Positions 1 to 8,375 are shown, numbered from the stretch's first letter. The stretch is 64,000 nucleotides of DNA from Halobaculum magnesiiphilum (GCF_019823105.1 NZ_CP081959.1:186001-250000); one strand, 5' to 3'. Numbers and translations are program-made. The notes: a model not told the origin generated them from the letters alone.

Positions 1-1
1 T

Positions 2-850
2 AATTTCAATCATGATCCAACGTTCTACGAGGAATTGAAACCACCCTTCCAATGGAGTGTGGACGAGAATAGGGACCCAGAGCACAGCGCGAAGCAAAGA
101 ATCCGGGAGAAAAAGATGGGTTCGTTGAAGAAGTCAATATACCAATCATTTGGCGGAACAGGTTCAATGAAAGGATTTGTTAATCAATTACTTAAAAATG
201 AGCGAGATAGTCCGCTATCTCCGAAGGATGTGCTATTACCATCAACGGTCTACCGCTTGGGATTCCGGCGGGTAGCACGGGGGACGGACGAACGGACAAT
301 GATCTCTGCGGCAGTTCCTCCAGGTCCTGTTTGTGACTACAGTTTTTATGTGATTGATCCATTTTCAATCAAACCCGAGCGAGGTAACTTGTCAGAAGCT
401 CCCCTCCATGGGATGTACGAGCAGATATTCACAGACGGAGAACTATTCGTAGCATTGGGCCTGTTCAATAGTATTCCGTTCGACTTTCTGATTCGACGAA
501 AGGTCGACAACAGTATCCCAATTTATAGTTTCAAAGAAACCCAAGTTCCAGACTTAAGCCAAGGGGACGAGTGGTTCGATTACATCTCAACCCGAGCTGC
601 CCGGCTAAACTGCTACGGAGAAGACTTTGAGGAAATGCGCAACCGACTCGGCGGAATCGAACCCGCGACCGGCATGGACGAACGGCGCGAGGTCCAGGCA
701 GAAATCGACGCGGCAGCCTTCCACGCGTACGGCCTTGACCACGATCAGACGGCCTTTGTGCTAGACGACTTCCATCGAGTACAGAACCCCCGAATCATGG
801 ACGAGGACTACTTCGAAATGGTGCTAGAGAAGTACGAGGATCTCGCTTAG
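2..850 (+). CDS. C-terminal part of an Eco57I/TaqI-like DNA methylase or type IIG restriction-modification enzyme (5' end outside window)
   Basis: The frame is open back to the first bases of the window, so only the C-terminal ~282 residues are visible; the internal TTG at 35 is not a convincing start. The pattern FVALGLFNSIPFDFLIRR (about residues 137-154 counted from position 35) and the later segment with AEIDAAAFHAYGLDHDQTAFVLDDF match the C-terminal target-recognition part of Eco57I-type methylases as I know them. The catalytic N/DPPY motif would lie upstream and cannot be seen. It ends 60 bp before a convergent recombinase gene, as expected for the edge of a defence or mobile module. 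The methylase assignment is inferred from the C-terminal pattern only. Confidence 0.6.
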   Translation, partial: NFNHDPTFYEELKPPFQWSVDENRDPEHSAKQRIREKKMGSLKKSIYQSFGGTGSMKGFVNQLLKNERDSPLSPKDVLLPSTVYRLGFRRVARGTDERTMISAAVPPGPVCDYSFYVIDPFSIKPERGNLSEAPLHGMYEQIFTDGELFVALGLFNSIPFDFLIRRKVDNSIPIYSFKETQVPDLSQGDEWFDYISTRAARLNCYGEDFEEMRNRLGGIEPATGMDERREVQAEIDAAAFHAYGLDHDQTAFVLDDFHRVQNPRIMDEDYFEMVLEKYEDLA

Positions 851-910
851 GAAACTCAATCTCTGGAGGACAAGAGAATCGCACACAATCTCATCGACAA
901 TTTGTATCCG

Positions 911-1579
911 CTAATGGATTTCGCTTAACGCTCGCCGAGTCATCGAGCCATCGATGTTGAGATACTGCCGTGCAGTGTCGATATCTTCCCACCCAAACAT
1001 CGCTCGTAGCGCTGGTAGATCAAGTCCACGTCCAGCGTGATACGAAGCGGCGGTTGCTCGGAGTCCGTGAGGGGTCGTCTGATTTGGAGACAGTCTTGGT
1101 GCCTTTTCGAGTGCGGTCTGCAGCCTCCGCTGTAATGTAGAGAACGAGTACGCCCACCCACCATGGTGCTCGATGAGTTGTTTCAACGTTGTATGGACAC
1201 GCCACGAGAAGTGAAATGGGACAGCCCGTGCTGCAGCCTTCGTTTTCGGCACCCAATATCGCTTGCCGAGTGCAGCAAACGACTCCTCTGCACCGTGCTT
1301 GAGCCGTTGTTCTACGGCTTGTCGGCAGTACCCGCAGAGTCCGCCATTCTGACCCTTGTCACATGGCTGGTGCTCTGGGATCGAAATAATTTGTCTATCC
1401 CAGTCAACCCAAGATCCACGTAGGTGGGTTATCTCACCTGGCCGGAGGCCAAGACGTCCACCCAATAGTAGCACTGCACGGCTCTCAATCCGACGCCGCT
1501 CATTTTCGATTGCATTAGCTCCACAGAGGAGATACTCGAATTCTCGCTCGGTGACAGTTCGATCTTTTGAGGGTGCCAT
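911..1579 (-). CDS. Tyrosine recombinase / XerC-like integrase, catalytic domain only
   Basis: This 222-residue protein carries the tyrosine recombinase signature: Arg46 in GLRPGEI, a Lys around 112-114, His171-x-x-Arg174 in HGLR, and the nucleophile Tyr206 in ARQYLNI. The usual second histidine is Trp197 (FGWED), a known variant in the family. It begins directly at the catalytic domain and lacks the N-terminal SAM-like core-binding domain. A Cys cluster (Cys73, Cys82, Cys85) resembles a small zinc knuckle inserted in some haloarchaeal integrases. It should cut and rejoin DNA for an integrative element, though without a core-binding domain it may need a partner or may be a relic. It converges on the methylase-like gene. 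Confidence 0.8.
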   Translation of the reverse strand: MAPSKDRTVTEREFEYLLCGANAIENERRRIESRAVLLLGGRLGLRPGEITHLRGSWVDWDRQIISIPEHQPCDKGQNGGLCGYCRQAVEQRLKHGAEESFAALGKRYWVPKTKAAARAVPFHFSWRVHTTLKQLIEHHGGWAYSFSTLQRRLQTALEKAPRLSPNQTTPHGLRATAASYHAGRGLDLPALRAMFGWEDIDTARQYLNIDGSMTRRALSEIH

Positions 1580-1832
1580 ATAATGAATGAATCACGAGGC
1601 CAGATGAGCGGAATCATTCTCCAACGCCTCTGGTAGGATTCGCTGTACGCCCTGGGTAGAGACAACATTGATGCAGTGCTCAGTGAATAGCAGTCGCGAA
1701 AATCAGTCTTAGACCACGTCGTGGAACGCAGATCTGAGCCAGATGAATCCTTCTCCAGCAGGTACTGATCCTCGCCGTCCTCGGACTGAGCGCGTTCGCT
1801 TCTTGATAACCTGCGACGAGCGCTCGAGGCCT

Positions 1833-2015
1833 ATGAGCGCGGAAACATATACTCCCGTCTGCCACGCCTTCAGCGAGACGGGCGAACGGAGCGACTCGAC
1901 ACTGGTCTTTGAGACCGACAGCTGTCCCGTCGATGACGTCGGTCGCGGCGAATTGGCGACGGCGACGATTACGCAGCGAACACCTACAATGACTGACCGC
2001 GACGCGGGCTTGTGA
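1833..2015 (+). CDS. Small hypothetical protein (possible)
   Basis: A 60-codon frame starting at ATG 1833 encodes an acidic, Thr-rich peptide (starts MSAETYTP, ends TMTDRDAGL). Codon use is GC-rich at third positions, unlike random frames in the surrounding 1580-2048 stretch. It ends 33 bp before the next small ORF and shares its direction, so it may be the first gene of a run of tiny genes (1833-2539). I recognise no domain and it could be spurious. I see nothing else between 1580 and 1832. Confidence 0.35.
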   Translation: MSAETYTPVCHAFSETGERSDSTLVFETDSCPVDDVGRGELATATITQRTPTMTDRDAGL

Positions 2016-2048
2016 GGGCCCTCTGAACCACCCTCACGACACACACCG

Positions 2049-2225
2049 ATGCCCGAAAACACAGCCCGACGAAACGTCGAAGCGCGTTCTGCATACGAAC
2101 TGGCTGAGAAACACCGCGACCTCTTCGAGCGGATCGCCGAGTGTAACGACCTGACCATCGCGGAGCGGTTCGGCACGGCCCCGCTACGGAAGTTGGATGC
2201 ACACAACGGGAACGGAGGCCACTAA
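2049..2225 (+). CDS. Small hypothetical protein, 58 aa
   Basis: ATG at 2049 opens a 58-residue charged helical protein (starts MPENTARRNVEARSAYE, ends HNGNGGH). It has haloarchaeal codon bias and sits in a tight series with the next two ORFs, 4 bp before the one at 2230. The central part (LAEKHRDLFERIAE) looks alpha-helical. No known domain is recognised; it resembles small accessory proteins of haloarchaeal plasmids or proviruses. The spacing suggests co-transcription and possible translational coupling. Confidence 0.5.
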   Translation: MPENTARRNVEARSAYELAEKHRDLFERIAECNDLTIAERFGTAPLRKLDAHNGNGGH

Positions 2226-2229
2226 CGAT

Positions 2230-2385
2230 ATGAGGAGATCCACCCCGTACATCGACGAATTCTCGGGGGTACAGACAGATGACGATCTACTCGAACTGGC
2301 TGCAGCAGAGTTGGGCGTTCGCGCAGCCGAGATCGCTGCGGCAGTACACAGCGATGACCCCGAGGAGGCCGACAATGGGGATTAG
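2230..2385 (+). CDS. Small hypothetical acidic protein, 51 aa
   Basis: The start chosen is ATG 2230, after the stop of the preceding ORF; the same frame extends back to 2197 but that would overlap the upstream gene. The product (starts MRRSTPYIDEF) is acidic, with an Ala/Glu-rich helix (LLELAAAELGVRAAEIAAAV) that resembles a helix-turn-helix or coiled segment. No family is recognised. It overlaps the following ORF by 11 bp, which points to coupled translation. Confidence 0.45.
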   Translation: MRRSTPYIDEFSGVQTDDDLLELAAAELGVRAAEIAAAVHSDDPEEADNGD

Positions 2386-2539
2386 TCGCCAGTTCACGAG
2401 CGCCGAAGTCGCTCAGACGGACGACGATTGGCTCCAGGAGCACCGCGAGGAGATCGAGCGCGAGGCGAACGCAGACCACGGTGCTGCGTGGGTGTTCAAG
2501 CGGATGATCCAGTCGCTGAACGCCGGTCGCGATGAGTGA
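2375..2539 (+). CDS. Small hypothetical protein, 54 aa
   Basis: ATG 2375 lies inside the end of the preceding ORF, so the two overlap by 11 bp. The product (starts MGISRQFTSAEVAQ) is highly acidic with a helical centre (WLQEHREEIEREANADHG) and a basic C-terminal patch (FKRMIQSL). No domain is recognised. As the last of a run of small genes it is followed by a short hairpin near 2589-2609. The next gene starts at 2887, and between 2610 and 2850 I see only non-coding DNA. Confidence 0.45.
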   Translation: MGISRQFTSAEVAQTDDDWLQEHREEIEREANADHGAAWVFKRMIQSLNAGRDE

Positions 2540-2588
2540 TTGAATCGGCCATCCAGAGTAGCCAAGGAGAGACACCCCCGGCCGCTCG

Positions 2589-2609
2589 GCGGATCCCTAC
2601 GTGATCCGC
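2589..2609. terminator. Short hairpin, possible terminator of the small-ORF operon
   Basis: Perfect 7-bp inverted repeat GCGGATC / GATCCGC separated by 7 bases and followed by TTT. It lies 50 bp after the last small ORF. Archaeal termination depends mainly on T-runs, which are weak here, so the role is uncertain; a protein-binding site is the alternative. Confidence 0.25.
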
Positions 2610-2886
2610 TTTGTGTACCTCGCCGTCAGTAGCGCCCCACGACGGGTTCGTCGAAACGGCGATCGCACGGCGAGAAGAGAACTGAATGTTCCTCTCGCAC
2701 GTTCTCCATCTCGCCGGTGTTCAAAATAGAAATATCCGGCTCTGTTGAAATCCCATTAGTTCGATACTTTCCTGCTGAAACAGCCGTTCGGACGATTATG
2801 CGTATCTCACGTCGATCGACCCCTAACTCGTGAATTCCTTGACTAACGGTATATTTATTACAAATTCTTGTCGTGAACTTGATCTA

Positions 2887-3642
2887 ATGCCGGTCACTCC
2901 ACTCGGCGTCGCCACAGGCATCCTGATCACCGCTGCTGGCGGTGCAATCGTGGAACTCGTCAGGCGACGATTCAATCGTCAACAAGACGCCGAGGAATGG
3001 TACAGAGGTGCTCTCGGACTCATATCCCGCACTGAACGGATTGGTCGCCTGACCACAGAGTATCAAGAACAAACCAACACCGAAACTCTCCGATCGGAAC
3101 TTGACCCCCTCTCTGAAGACCTTAGAGAACACGCCGCTGATGCACCTTCCAGCATTCCGCAAGAAGCACGTGACCGGCTCAAATACCTCTCTGACATAAC
3201 CACCGGTCTAATCATCATCTCCGAAAAGGGAGAGGAAATGACCGCCACGGAGATGCTTTCGAATCTCCAAGGGTTCGTTCAAAAGCGTGCTGAAGATATA
3301 GACGGAGAACTTGCAGATGTTGAACAAGTCAACGAGGTAATCTCTCCTATTGACAAAGATGCTATCGCCGATGACCTTCCCGCAGAGGACGTAGACTTCG
3401 ACGAGGATGAGCTTGAACACCTGCTTGAACAGGTAAGCGATGAAACGCTCCAGACGCAGCAAATTCAGTCAATCGACGAGGTACTCAACTTCCCGTTCGC
3501 CGAGGCTAACGAACTCTTCGAAAATATGGCTATCGTAGACGAAACGATGGACGACGCGATGCGAGAGTACGTCCGTCTCTGGTTAATTGAAGTCACTGAG
3601 GAGATCTACCGCGAGATGGAAGCCCGTCGAGATCGCATCTAA
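2887..3642 (+). CDS. Hypothetical protein with N-terminal membrane segment and long acidic helical domain
   Basis: ATG 2887 is preferred over the longer GTG frame from 2830 because a TATA-like TATATTTATTA sits about 30-37 bp upstream, which fits leaderless transcription. The 251-residue product begins with one hydrophobic segment (about residues 5-22, PLGVATGILITAAGGAIVEL) followed by a basic stop-transfer cluster (RRRFNRQQ). The rest looks like soluble, strongly acidic helices. It would be anchored with its bulk in the cytoplasm. No family is recognised. It converges on the HEPN-like gene at 3866. Confidence 0.6.
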   Translation: MPVTPLGVATGILITAAGGAIVELVRRRFNRQQDAEEWYRGALGLISRTERIGRLTTEYQEQTNTETLRSELDPLSEDLREHAADAPSSIPQEARDRLKYLSDITTGLIIISEKGEEMTATEMLSNLQGFVQKRAEDIDGELADVEQVNEVISPIDKDAIADDLPAEDVDFDEDELEHLLEQVSDETLQTQQIQSIDEVLNFPFAEANELFENMAIVDETMDDAMREYVRLWLIEVTEEIYREMEARRDRI

Positions 3643-3727
3643 GTCGACCTCTGCCGGTTCCGCTGAAATCTCAGTGATGACTTCACCCTCTCTTCATAAC
3701 ACGAACCTTGGGAGTGTCCAATTAACG

Positions 3728-3747
3728 ACTAGCTTGGTTGAGCTAGT
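3728..3747. terminator. Hairpin between convergent genes
   Basis: Perfect 7-bp inverted repeat ACTAGCT / AGCTAGT with a 6-base loop. It lies in the 223-bp gap between two convergent genes, where a bidirectional termination signal is plausible. The rest of 3643-3865 has no supported gene. Confidence 0.3.
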
Positions 3748-3865
3748 AGTTCGTCGACTTCGGCCGGTACTTCGAGCCGGAGCAAACCTGCTTGTCGGCG
3801 TTCGCGGATGACGGGGGCGGCCGGGTTCGTAGTCCACCGCTCCGCTTTCTATGGCTGGACCGCGG

Positions 3866-6208
3866 TCACTCTTCGGACACGGTGGAAGGTGATGTGTGGT
3901 CGGTCGCTAGTCGGTCTGCCCGGTCGGGGCCGATACCGGGAACCGCTTGGAATGCGTCTTGGTCTGCGTCCAAGAACGCCTGTTCGCTGTCGAAGTGGTC
4001 AGCGACGCGCCACGCAAGCGTTTCGCCGATACCGGTGACGCTGGTGGCCTGTTCAAAGATGTTCAGACACTCGTCGGCGGGGACGATCGTTTCTCCGTCG
4101 ATCTCTCCTGTCGTGATGTCGTCCCGTTCCTCAAGCCGCCGGAGCGCGGTCCGGGTCGTGCTTTCGTCTATGCCGCGGACTTTCGCGTGTTCGATGATAG
4201 TGTCCCGGGTGGGTGCATCAGCAGAAGCGGCGGTCTGGTCGTCGATTACGTCCGTGATGGTGTGGAGGATCAGGTCGTTCTGGTCGAGCCAGGTGTAGTC
4301 GATGCTGTCTGGGATGTTAGGGTAGTCGTCGCGCAGTTGGTCGATTTCGTCTTGAATTTCGTCCCGGGTCAGTCCGGTCCCGTCGATGAGATAACGGTGG
4401 ATGCGACCACGGTAGACGAAGAGTTCGGTATGGCCATCGTGGCCGTTTTCACGGATGGTGACAAGGGTGTGGCCGTCGGTGGAGGTGCCGTAGCCGATGA
4501 TCTGCTTGTTCAGGTCTGTGAACAGGGAGAGGTCAGTTTCCTGGTCGTACTGTGTGGACGGGGAGAGGGTCTGCTGAGGAATACCGAAGTAGTTCAGATA
4601 GTCGGCGCTATTGAGTGTGACGAGGCATTTCAGAGTGTCGAACAGGGTTAGGACCGCGTTCAGGTAGTTCGCATTCCGGTACCGAAGCTGGCCGTGGGAA
4701 AGCCGGTTTCGGAGGTTCATTCCTTCCCGGCTCGTATATCGGTACCGGAGGTAGATGGCGTAGTGGCGTCCAAACAGGTCGCGTCCGTCGATGAACAGTC
4801 CGCCAAGGAGCTGTTGCTGAGTTCCTTCGTCGATGATTGTGTATGCTGGTCGTCCGACAGACTGGAGGGTGTCGACGATTGTTGCTTCGAGATGCGGGAC
4901 GAAGAGGAACAGCGCTGGGCGGTGGTTGTCTTCGTGGAGTTCGAGGAGTGCGTCGGTGAGGAATGCTTCTGTATCGGGGGAAAGCGTGTCTCCGATCGTG
5001 AATATATGGAAGATGTGGGATAACGTGAGGTGGCCTTCCTTGATCAGACGGTAAAGTGCGTTTCCCAGCGATGACATCTTCCCTGCTGCATAGTGGCTGT
5101 AATTGTTCGGGATAGATTCAGTGTCCGAGGGGTCAACGGAGAGTGTATGTGCTTCCGGGGAGATGATCCGGCGGCTGACGAGCTGGGAGATGACGAACTC
5201 CTCCGTTGACAAGCGAATCTTATTCGGGTCGGGGATGAGGCTACTGGAGAGTGCCAGGCAGTAGAGTGCGTACGAGCCGGATCCGGAGGCTTGCTTCACA
5301 TGCTTGAACCAGTCGACGTAGACCTGGGTGTTGTTCTCCATTTCTTCGGCGACAGCTTGCTGGAGGCTTTCGCCCTCGATCCCGTCTAAGTCCAGATCGT
5401 CCGGATTGAGTTCGTGTAGTTCAGTTTCGGTCCCGGTCCGGCGGGCTTGGAGGGCTTCCTGTTTCCAGTCGCGCTTCTGTTCGTCGCTTAGATATTCGGC
5501 ACACTCGGCAACGCCACTCTGGAGGATGTCAGCTTTCTGCAACAGGCTCTCTCGCTCAACGAGTCCGGCTTCTCTTCGGTAAGAGTCGACGAGTGCGGTT
5601 TCCACGTCCGATGTGTCACGGCCGCATGCTCGTTTGAACTCGTGCAACAGCCGAAGGTATTCTCTGAGCAGGTTGAAGCGGTTATCTGTACGGTAGGCGT
5701 CTGCGTTCGCCTTGATGAGGGTTATCCATCGGTCTTTGTGGGGGTCCGGTATATCGTCGATGTTGTCGATTGCGGCTTCGATTATTGAGGTCGTGAAGCT
5801 GGGGGTGTCGTCTGGGTGGCAGTTTTGTAGGAACTCGAGTACTCCTTCAAGTTCGTTTGTTACGTCATGGCCCTGTAATCCTGCTTTGAGGCGGACTCGC
5901 CGATATTGGTATTGGGAAGCGATGTTCACCCATTCGCGGTCCTCTGCGTCGGCAATGGCGTCCTTGAACTGGTCGAGTGCGTCACGGGCTGATTGGAATG
6001 TGTCGTCGGTGTACCAGTCCTCAAGATTGTCCACGAGTTCGGGTAGCAGGTATTCACCGTCCATCTCGTCGAGGTGGAGCCGGGTCTCGTCGCCGAGCTC
6101 TTCCTCGCCTTCCACTGATTGGAAAAGTCGGTCCAACTGCAGAGCAAAGTGGAAATCTTCCCCGGGATCCGCTCGTGCCCTGTCGAGCGCATCGAGTAAC
6201 CGGACCAT
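3866..6208 (-). CDS. HEPN-like (DUF4209-like) protein with C-terminal winged helix and helix-hairpin-helix repeats
   Basis: This is a 780-residue soluble protein. Residues ~1-430 are helical without a recognised fold. Around 480-535 it contains RNRLSHG (Arg500 to His505), an R-x4-H arrangement typical of HEPN nucleases and of DUF4209-type proteins, followed by a helical YRNANYLNAVL stretch. Residues ~658-712 look like a winged helix (RDTIIEHAKVRGIDESTT, RTALRRLEE). Residues ~720-775 carry two helix-hairpin-helix units (TGIGETLAWRV, VPGIGPDRADRL), which usually bind DNA non-specifically. HEPN domains are common RNases in defence systems, so a defence role is possible; this is inference. The gene stands alone, downstream of no obvious partner. 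Confidence 0.65.
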   Translation of the reverse strand: MVRLLDALDRARADPGEDFHFALQLDRLFQSVEGEEELGDETRLHLDEMDGEYLLPELVDNLEDWYTDDTFQSARDALDQFKDAIADAEDREWVNIASQYQYRRVRLKAGLQGHDVTNELEGVLEFLQNCHPDDTPSFTTSIIEAAIDNIDDIPDPHKDRWITLIKANADAYRTDNRFNLLREYLRLLHEFKRACGRDTSDVETALVDSYRREAGLVERESLLQKADILQSGVAECAEYLSDEQKRDWKQEALQARRTGTETELHELNPDDLDLDGIEGESLQQAVAEEMENNTQVYVDWFKHVKQASGSGSYALYCLALSSSLIPDPNKIRLSTEEFVISQLVSRRIISPEAHTLSVDPSDTESIPNNYSHYAAGKMSSLGNALYRLIKEGHLTLSHIFHIFTIGDTLSPDTEAFLTDALLELHEDNHRPALFLFVPHLEATIVDTLQSVGRPAYTIIDEGTQQQLLGGLFIDGRDLFGRHYAIYLRYRYTSREGMNLRNRLSHGQLRYRNANYLNAVLTLFDTLKCLVTLNSADYLNYFGIPQQTLSPSTQYDQETDLSLFTDLNKQIIGYGTSTDGHTLVTIRENGHDGHTELFVYRGRIHRYLIDGTGLTRDEIQDEIDQLRDDYPNIPDSIDYTWLDQNDLILHTITDVIDDQTAASADAPTRDTIIEHAKVRGIDESTTRTALRRLEERDDITTGEIDGETIVPADECLNIFEQATSVTGIGETLAWRVADHFDSEQAFLDADQDAFQAVPGIGPDRADRLATDHTSPSTVSEE

Positions 6209-6429
6209 ACGGAATACCAGGTCTTAGATTATGTAAATGACAGGCACGTACTACTCTTGAACTGGCGCTCTACTCAATCTGTCTGAAACCCGCTTCCAGC
6301 TCCGTAATGAGTTCCTCGTCCCCGCCGACAGTGAGGTGATGTTTCTTCCTTGCACCTGTTGGAGGGCTTGTTGAAGTTCTTAATAATTACGACAATTCCT
6401 CGGATGAATATCGGCGGAGAGTTGTTCTC

Positions 6430-7344
6430 TCAGCAACCGAACTTTTCTCTAAGAGGTGAGAAGATCTCCTGGGAGTGTTCCCAGTAGATGGATAACACGG
6501 TCGGGACAAAGAACCCGAAAACTAAGCCGATATAATGCGAGAATATATTCACTGCATTACCGTCCTGTACAATCTGTTTCGGGAACAAGAGTGTTGGAGA
6601 AGATAGGAACAGCGCGAAGGCAACTATCACTAACATAACATGTTCTCTGTTTGAATTAAGTTCGGAAACTGATCCCCGTACCTGATCAAACCCGATACTG
6701 TGAATTTCGTAAAATAATAGGAGAGCCGATACCACTAGAATGCCCATTGTGATAAGCAAATTAGTATAAATCCACGCAGTGAACCCAAGTGCCATAAGGA
6801 ACACCGATGTCCCGGTTGTTCCCCCTGCATCGTTCAAAACACGATATCGTACAAATGTAATCGAGGCCACAAGGAGAAGTCCCATAAAGGCCGCCCCAAT
6901 ACCTGAAAAGCCTGCTCCTGAACCTTGGCCAATTACTGCGATATTCAATAAGGCTATCACTGGTGGAAGACAAATCAGGAACGAGACAAAAGAGTACCAG
7001 AACAGCTTACGCCGATCTGCGCTTATAAACAAGAGGTATGTCGGAACGATGTATAGAATATACGCTACCAAGTTGTTGCTGAAGTGGTCGAACCCTCTGT
7101 GTACGTAGGAGGCGGACCAGATATTGAATAGAGAGGGATTTCCGTATTCCAGTACCAGTGATTGTTGAATTGATGCTGGTAGTAAATACGCCGCCGTAAT
7201 TATGCTCGGGACTGCCAGTATCAACGCGAAGTCGATAATGTGAACCCGCTCCAACACTTCTTTCCAGTAGTCATTTTTCCGTTCTTGACAGGTTCTGACA
7301 GGGGACTTCATATTCTCGGATACGAACGATATCCGATTTAACAC
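6430..7344 (-). CDS. Rhomboid-family intramembrane serine protease
   Basis: The 304-residue polytopic protein (start GTG 7344; ATG 7311 would remove 11 residues and is equally plausible) has about seven membrane segments and all rhomboid landmarks. These are His82/His87 and Asn90-91 in VHRGFDHFSNN, the catalytic serine in GAGFSGIGAA (Ser147), and the partner His270 in NIFSHYIGL. Rhomboids cut single-pass membrane proteins within or near the bilayer. The gene diverges from a membrane-anchored winged-helix regulator over a short region with repeated half-sites, suggesting co-regulation and possibly a protease-substrate relation. Downstream (6209-6429) I see no complete gene; a short frame ending near 6270 (…ITELEAGFRQIE) may be a remnant. 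Confidence 0.85.
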   Translation of the reverse strand: MLNRISFVSENMKSPVRTCQERKNDYWKEVLERVHIIDFALILAVPSIITAAYLLPASIQQSLVLEYGNPSLFNIWSASYVHRGFDHFSNNLVAYILYIVPTYLLFISADRRKLFWYSFVSFLICLPPVIALLNIAVIGQGSGAGFSGIGAAFMGLLLVASITFVRYRVLNDAGGTTGTSVFLMALGFTAWIYTNLLITMGILVVSALLLFYEIHSIGFDQVRGSVSELNSNREHVMLVIVAFALFLSSPTLLFPKQIVQDGNAVNIFSHYIGLVFGFFVPTVLSIYWEHSQEIFSPLREKFGC

Positions 7345-7360
7345 TTCGAATATGGTACAT

Positions 7361-7435
7361 GTGAATCAGCGGTATTATGGTGAGACACGTGATTCAACTA
7401 GCTGAATTACGTGCTGCACGCACTGTGAATCACGT
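7361..7435. promoter_or_regulatory. Divergent promoter with palindromic operator and extra half-sites
   Basis: Between the rhomboid and regulator genes there is an imperfect palindrome at 7386-7413: CACGTGATTCA, 6 bases, TGAATTACGTG (10 of 11 arm positions pair). Further copies of the half-site are at 7362-7368 (TGAATCA) and 7426-7435 (TGAATCACGT), the last touching the ATG of the regulator. Three or more spaced half-sites in a short divergent promoter are typical of an operator bound cooperatively by a dimeric regulator. The obvious candidate is the winged-helix protein encoded next door. Confidence 0.55.
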
Positions 7436-7969
7436 ATGTCATCTGAAAATAGGTTCACTCCACCCGGGAAAGTACAACCTGGGGACGTTTATGAGGTGTT
7501 CTCCAGTTTAGGTGAATCCGTACTTACCACGTCCGAGATAGCCGAGCAAATTGACTGGGCATCTCGATCTACAGTTCTACGCAAACTCAATGATATGGAG
7601 AAATCCGACCAGCTTCAAAATAAAAAAGCTGGAAACAAGGAGAACGCGGGGGTAGTTTGGTATCTGCCAGATGAAATTGAAGATGTTCCACAGCCAACTC
7701 CCGATCTGATCAGGATCGTTTACCGTCACCCTTGGTTTTCAATATTGACGGGTGGTCTCCTCTTCGCTGGACTCGGCTTCGCTCTCTTTATGCCTAGTTA
7801 TTTTGGTGAGGGCCTTTACCTCGGCCTGTTTCCTCGGGAACCGCTGGTACTGGTTAGCATCGGGTTGTATGTATTCGGTATCCTTGTAGCGAGTGTCGGG
7901 GGTGCGCTAGTTATTTGGGAAACAGTTGTGACTCTTGTTCAAAACAATCTAGATAAGGGGGTTCTGTAA
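7436..7969 (+). CDS. Membrane-anchored winged-helix regulator (wHTH + two TM segments)
   Basis: The 177-residue product has an N-terminal winged helix (~14-80). The segment VLTTSEIAEQIDWASRSTVLR is the likely recognition region and LNDMEKSDQLQNKK the following helix. Two hydrophobic segments follow (~97-118, with HPWFSILTGGLLFAG, and ~128-160). It would sit in the cytoplasmic membrane with its DNA-binding domain inside the cell. ATG 7436 directly follows a half-site matching the divergent palindrome, so auto-regulation is likely. Next to a rhomboid protease gene, regulated release from the membrane is an attractive inference. No exact family name is known to me. Confidence 0.7.
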   Translation: MSSENRFTPPGKVQPGDVYEVFSSLGESVLTTSEIAEQIDWASRSTVLRKLNDMEKSDQLQNKKAGNKENAGVVWYLPDEIEDVPQPTPDLIRIVYRHPWFSILTGGLLFAGLGFALFMPSYFGEGLYLGLFPREPLVLVSIGLYVFGILVASVGGALVIWETVVTLVQNNLDKGVL

Positions 7970-8027
7970 CAATTGTATCCCAACGTCTCATCATGGACCT
8001 GGGAATCTGAGCTAACTCGGCTATTGA

Positions 8028-8375
8028 GACGTCTTCTGGGCACCCGATCCCTACAACTCGGGCGGCAACCCTCGCCCGTGGCTTGTTCATACGGCAGACG
8101 ACATCCCCTACAGCGGCGAAGAGTACATCTGTGCCGGGCTGACGTTGAGCGACCTGCCTGACAATCTCGAAGTGAGAGATACTGACTGGGCGAGAGAGGA
8201 ACCCGAAGGGACCTCGTACTGCTCTCCGTGGGTGCTCGCGACTGTAAAACATGATGACGTTCAGAATCTGCAGAGGGAGTTGACAGAGGACTTCACAGAG
8301 CGGGTCACGATGCTCAGTTCCAAGTATGTGATGGGCGATCTCGATGGATTCAACCACCCTCGTCGGTCGGTGTAG
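8028..8375 (+). pseudogene. 5'-degraded PemK/MazF-like toxin remnant
   Basis: An open frame from 8028 reads VFWAPDPYNSGGNPRPWLV, then EEYICAGLTLSDLPDNLEV and SYCSPWVLATVKHDD. This resembles haloarchaeal PemK/MazF-like growth-inhibitor toxins through nearly the whole domain. An in-frame TGA at 8025 immediately precedes it, and there is no ATG, GTG or TTG before TTG 8145, so the start region has been lost. No antitoxin is found upstream; the preceding 58 bp are non-coding. Translation from 8145 would give only 76 residues lacking the N-terminal strand. I interpret it as a dead toxin gene. Confidence 0.6.

Noticed and set aside
3947-4651. Long plus-strand frame of 234 codons
   Set aside because: Antisense shadow of the 780-residue HEPN-like gene. 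It arises from GC-rich third positions, and the product lacks plausible haloarchaeal composition.
6270-6380. Short minus-strand frame ending VGGDEELITELEAGFRQIE
   Set aside because: It looks like the end of a small regulator, but has no start codon and only ~36 codons, so it is not supported as a gene; probably a remnant.
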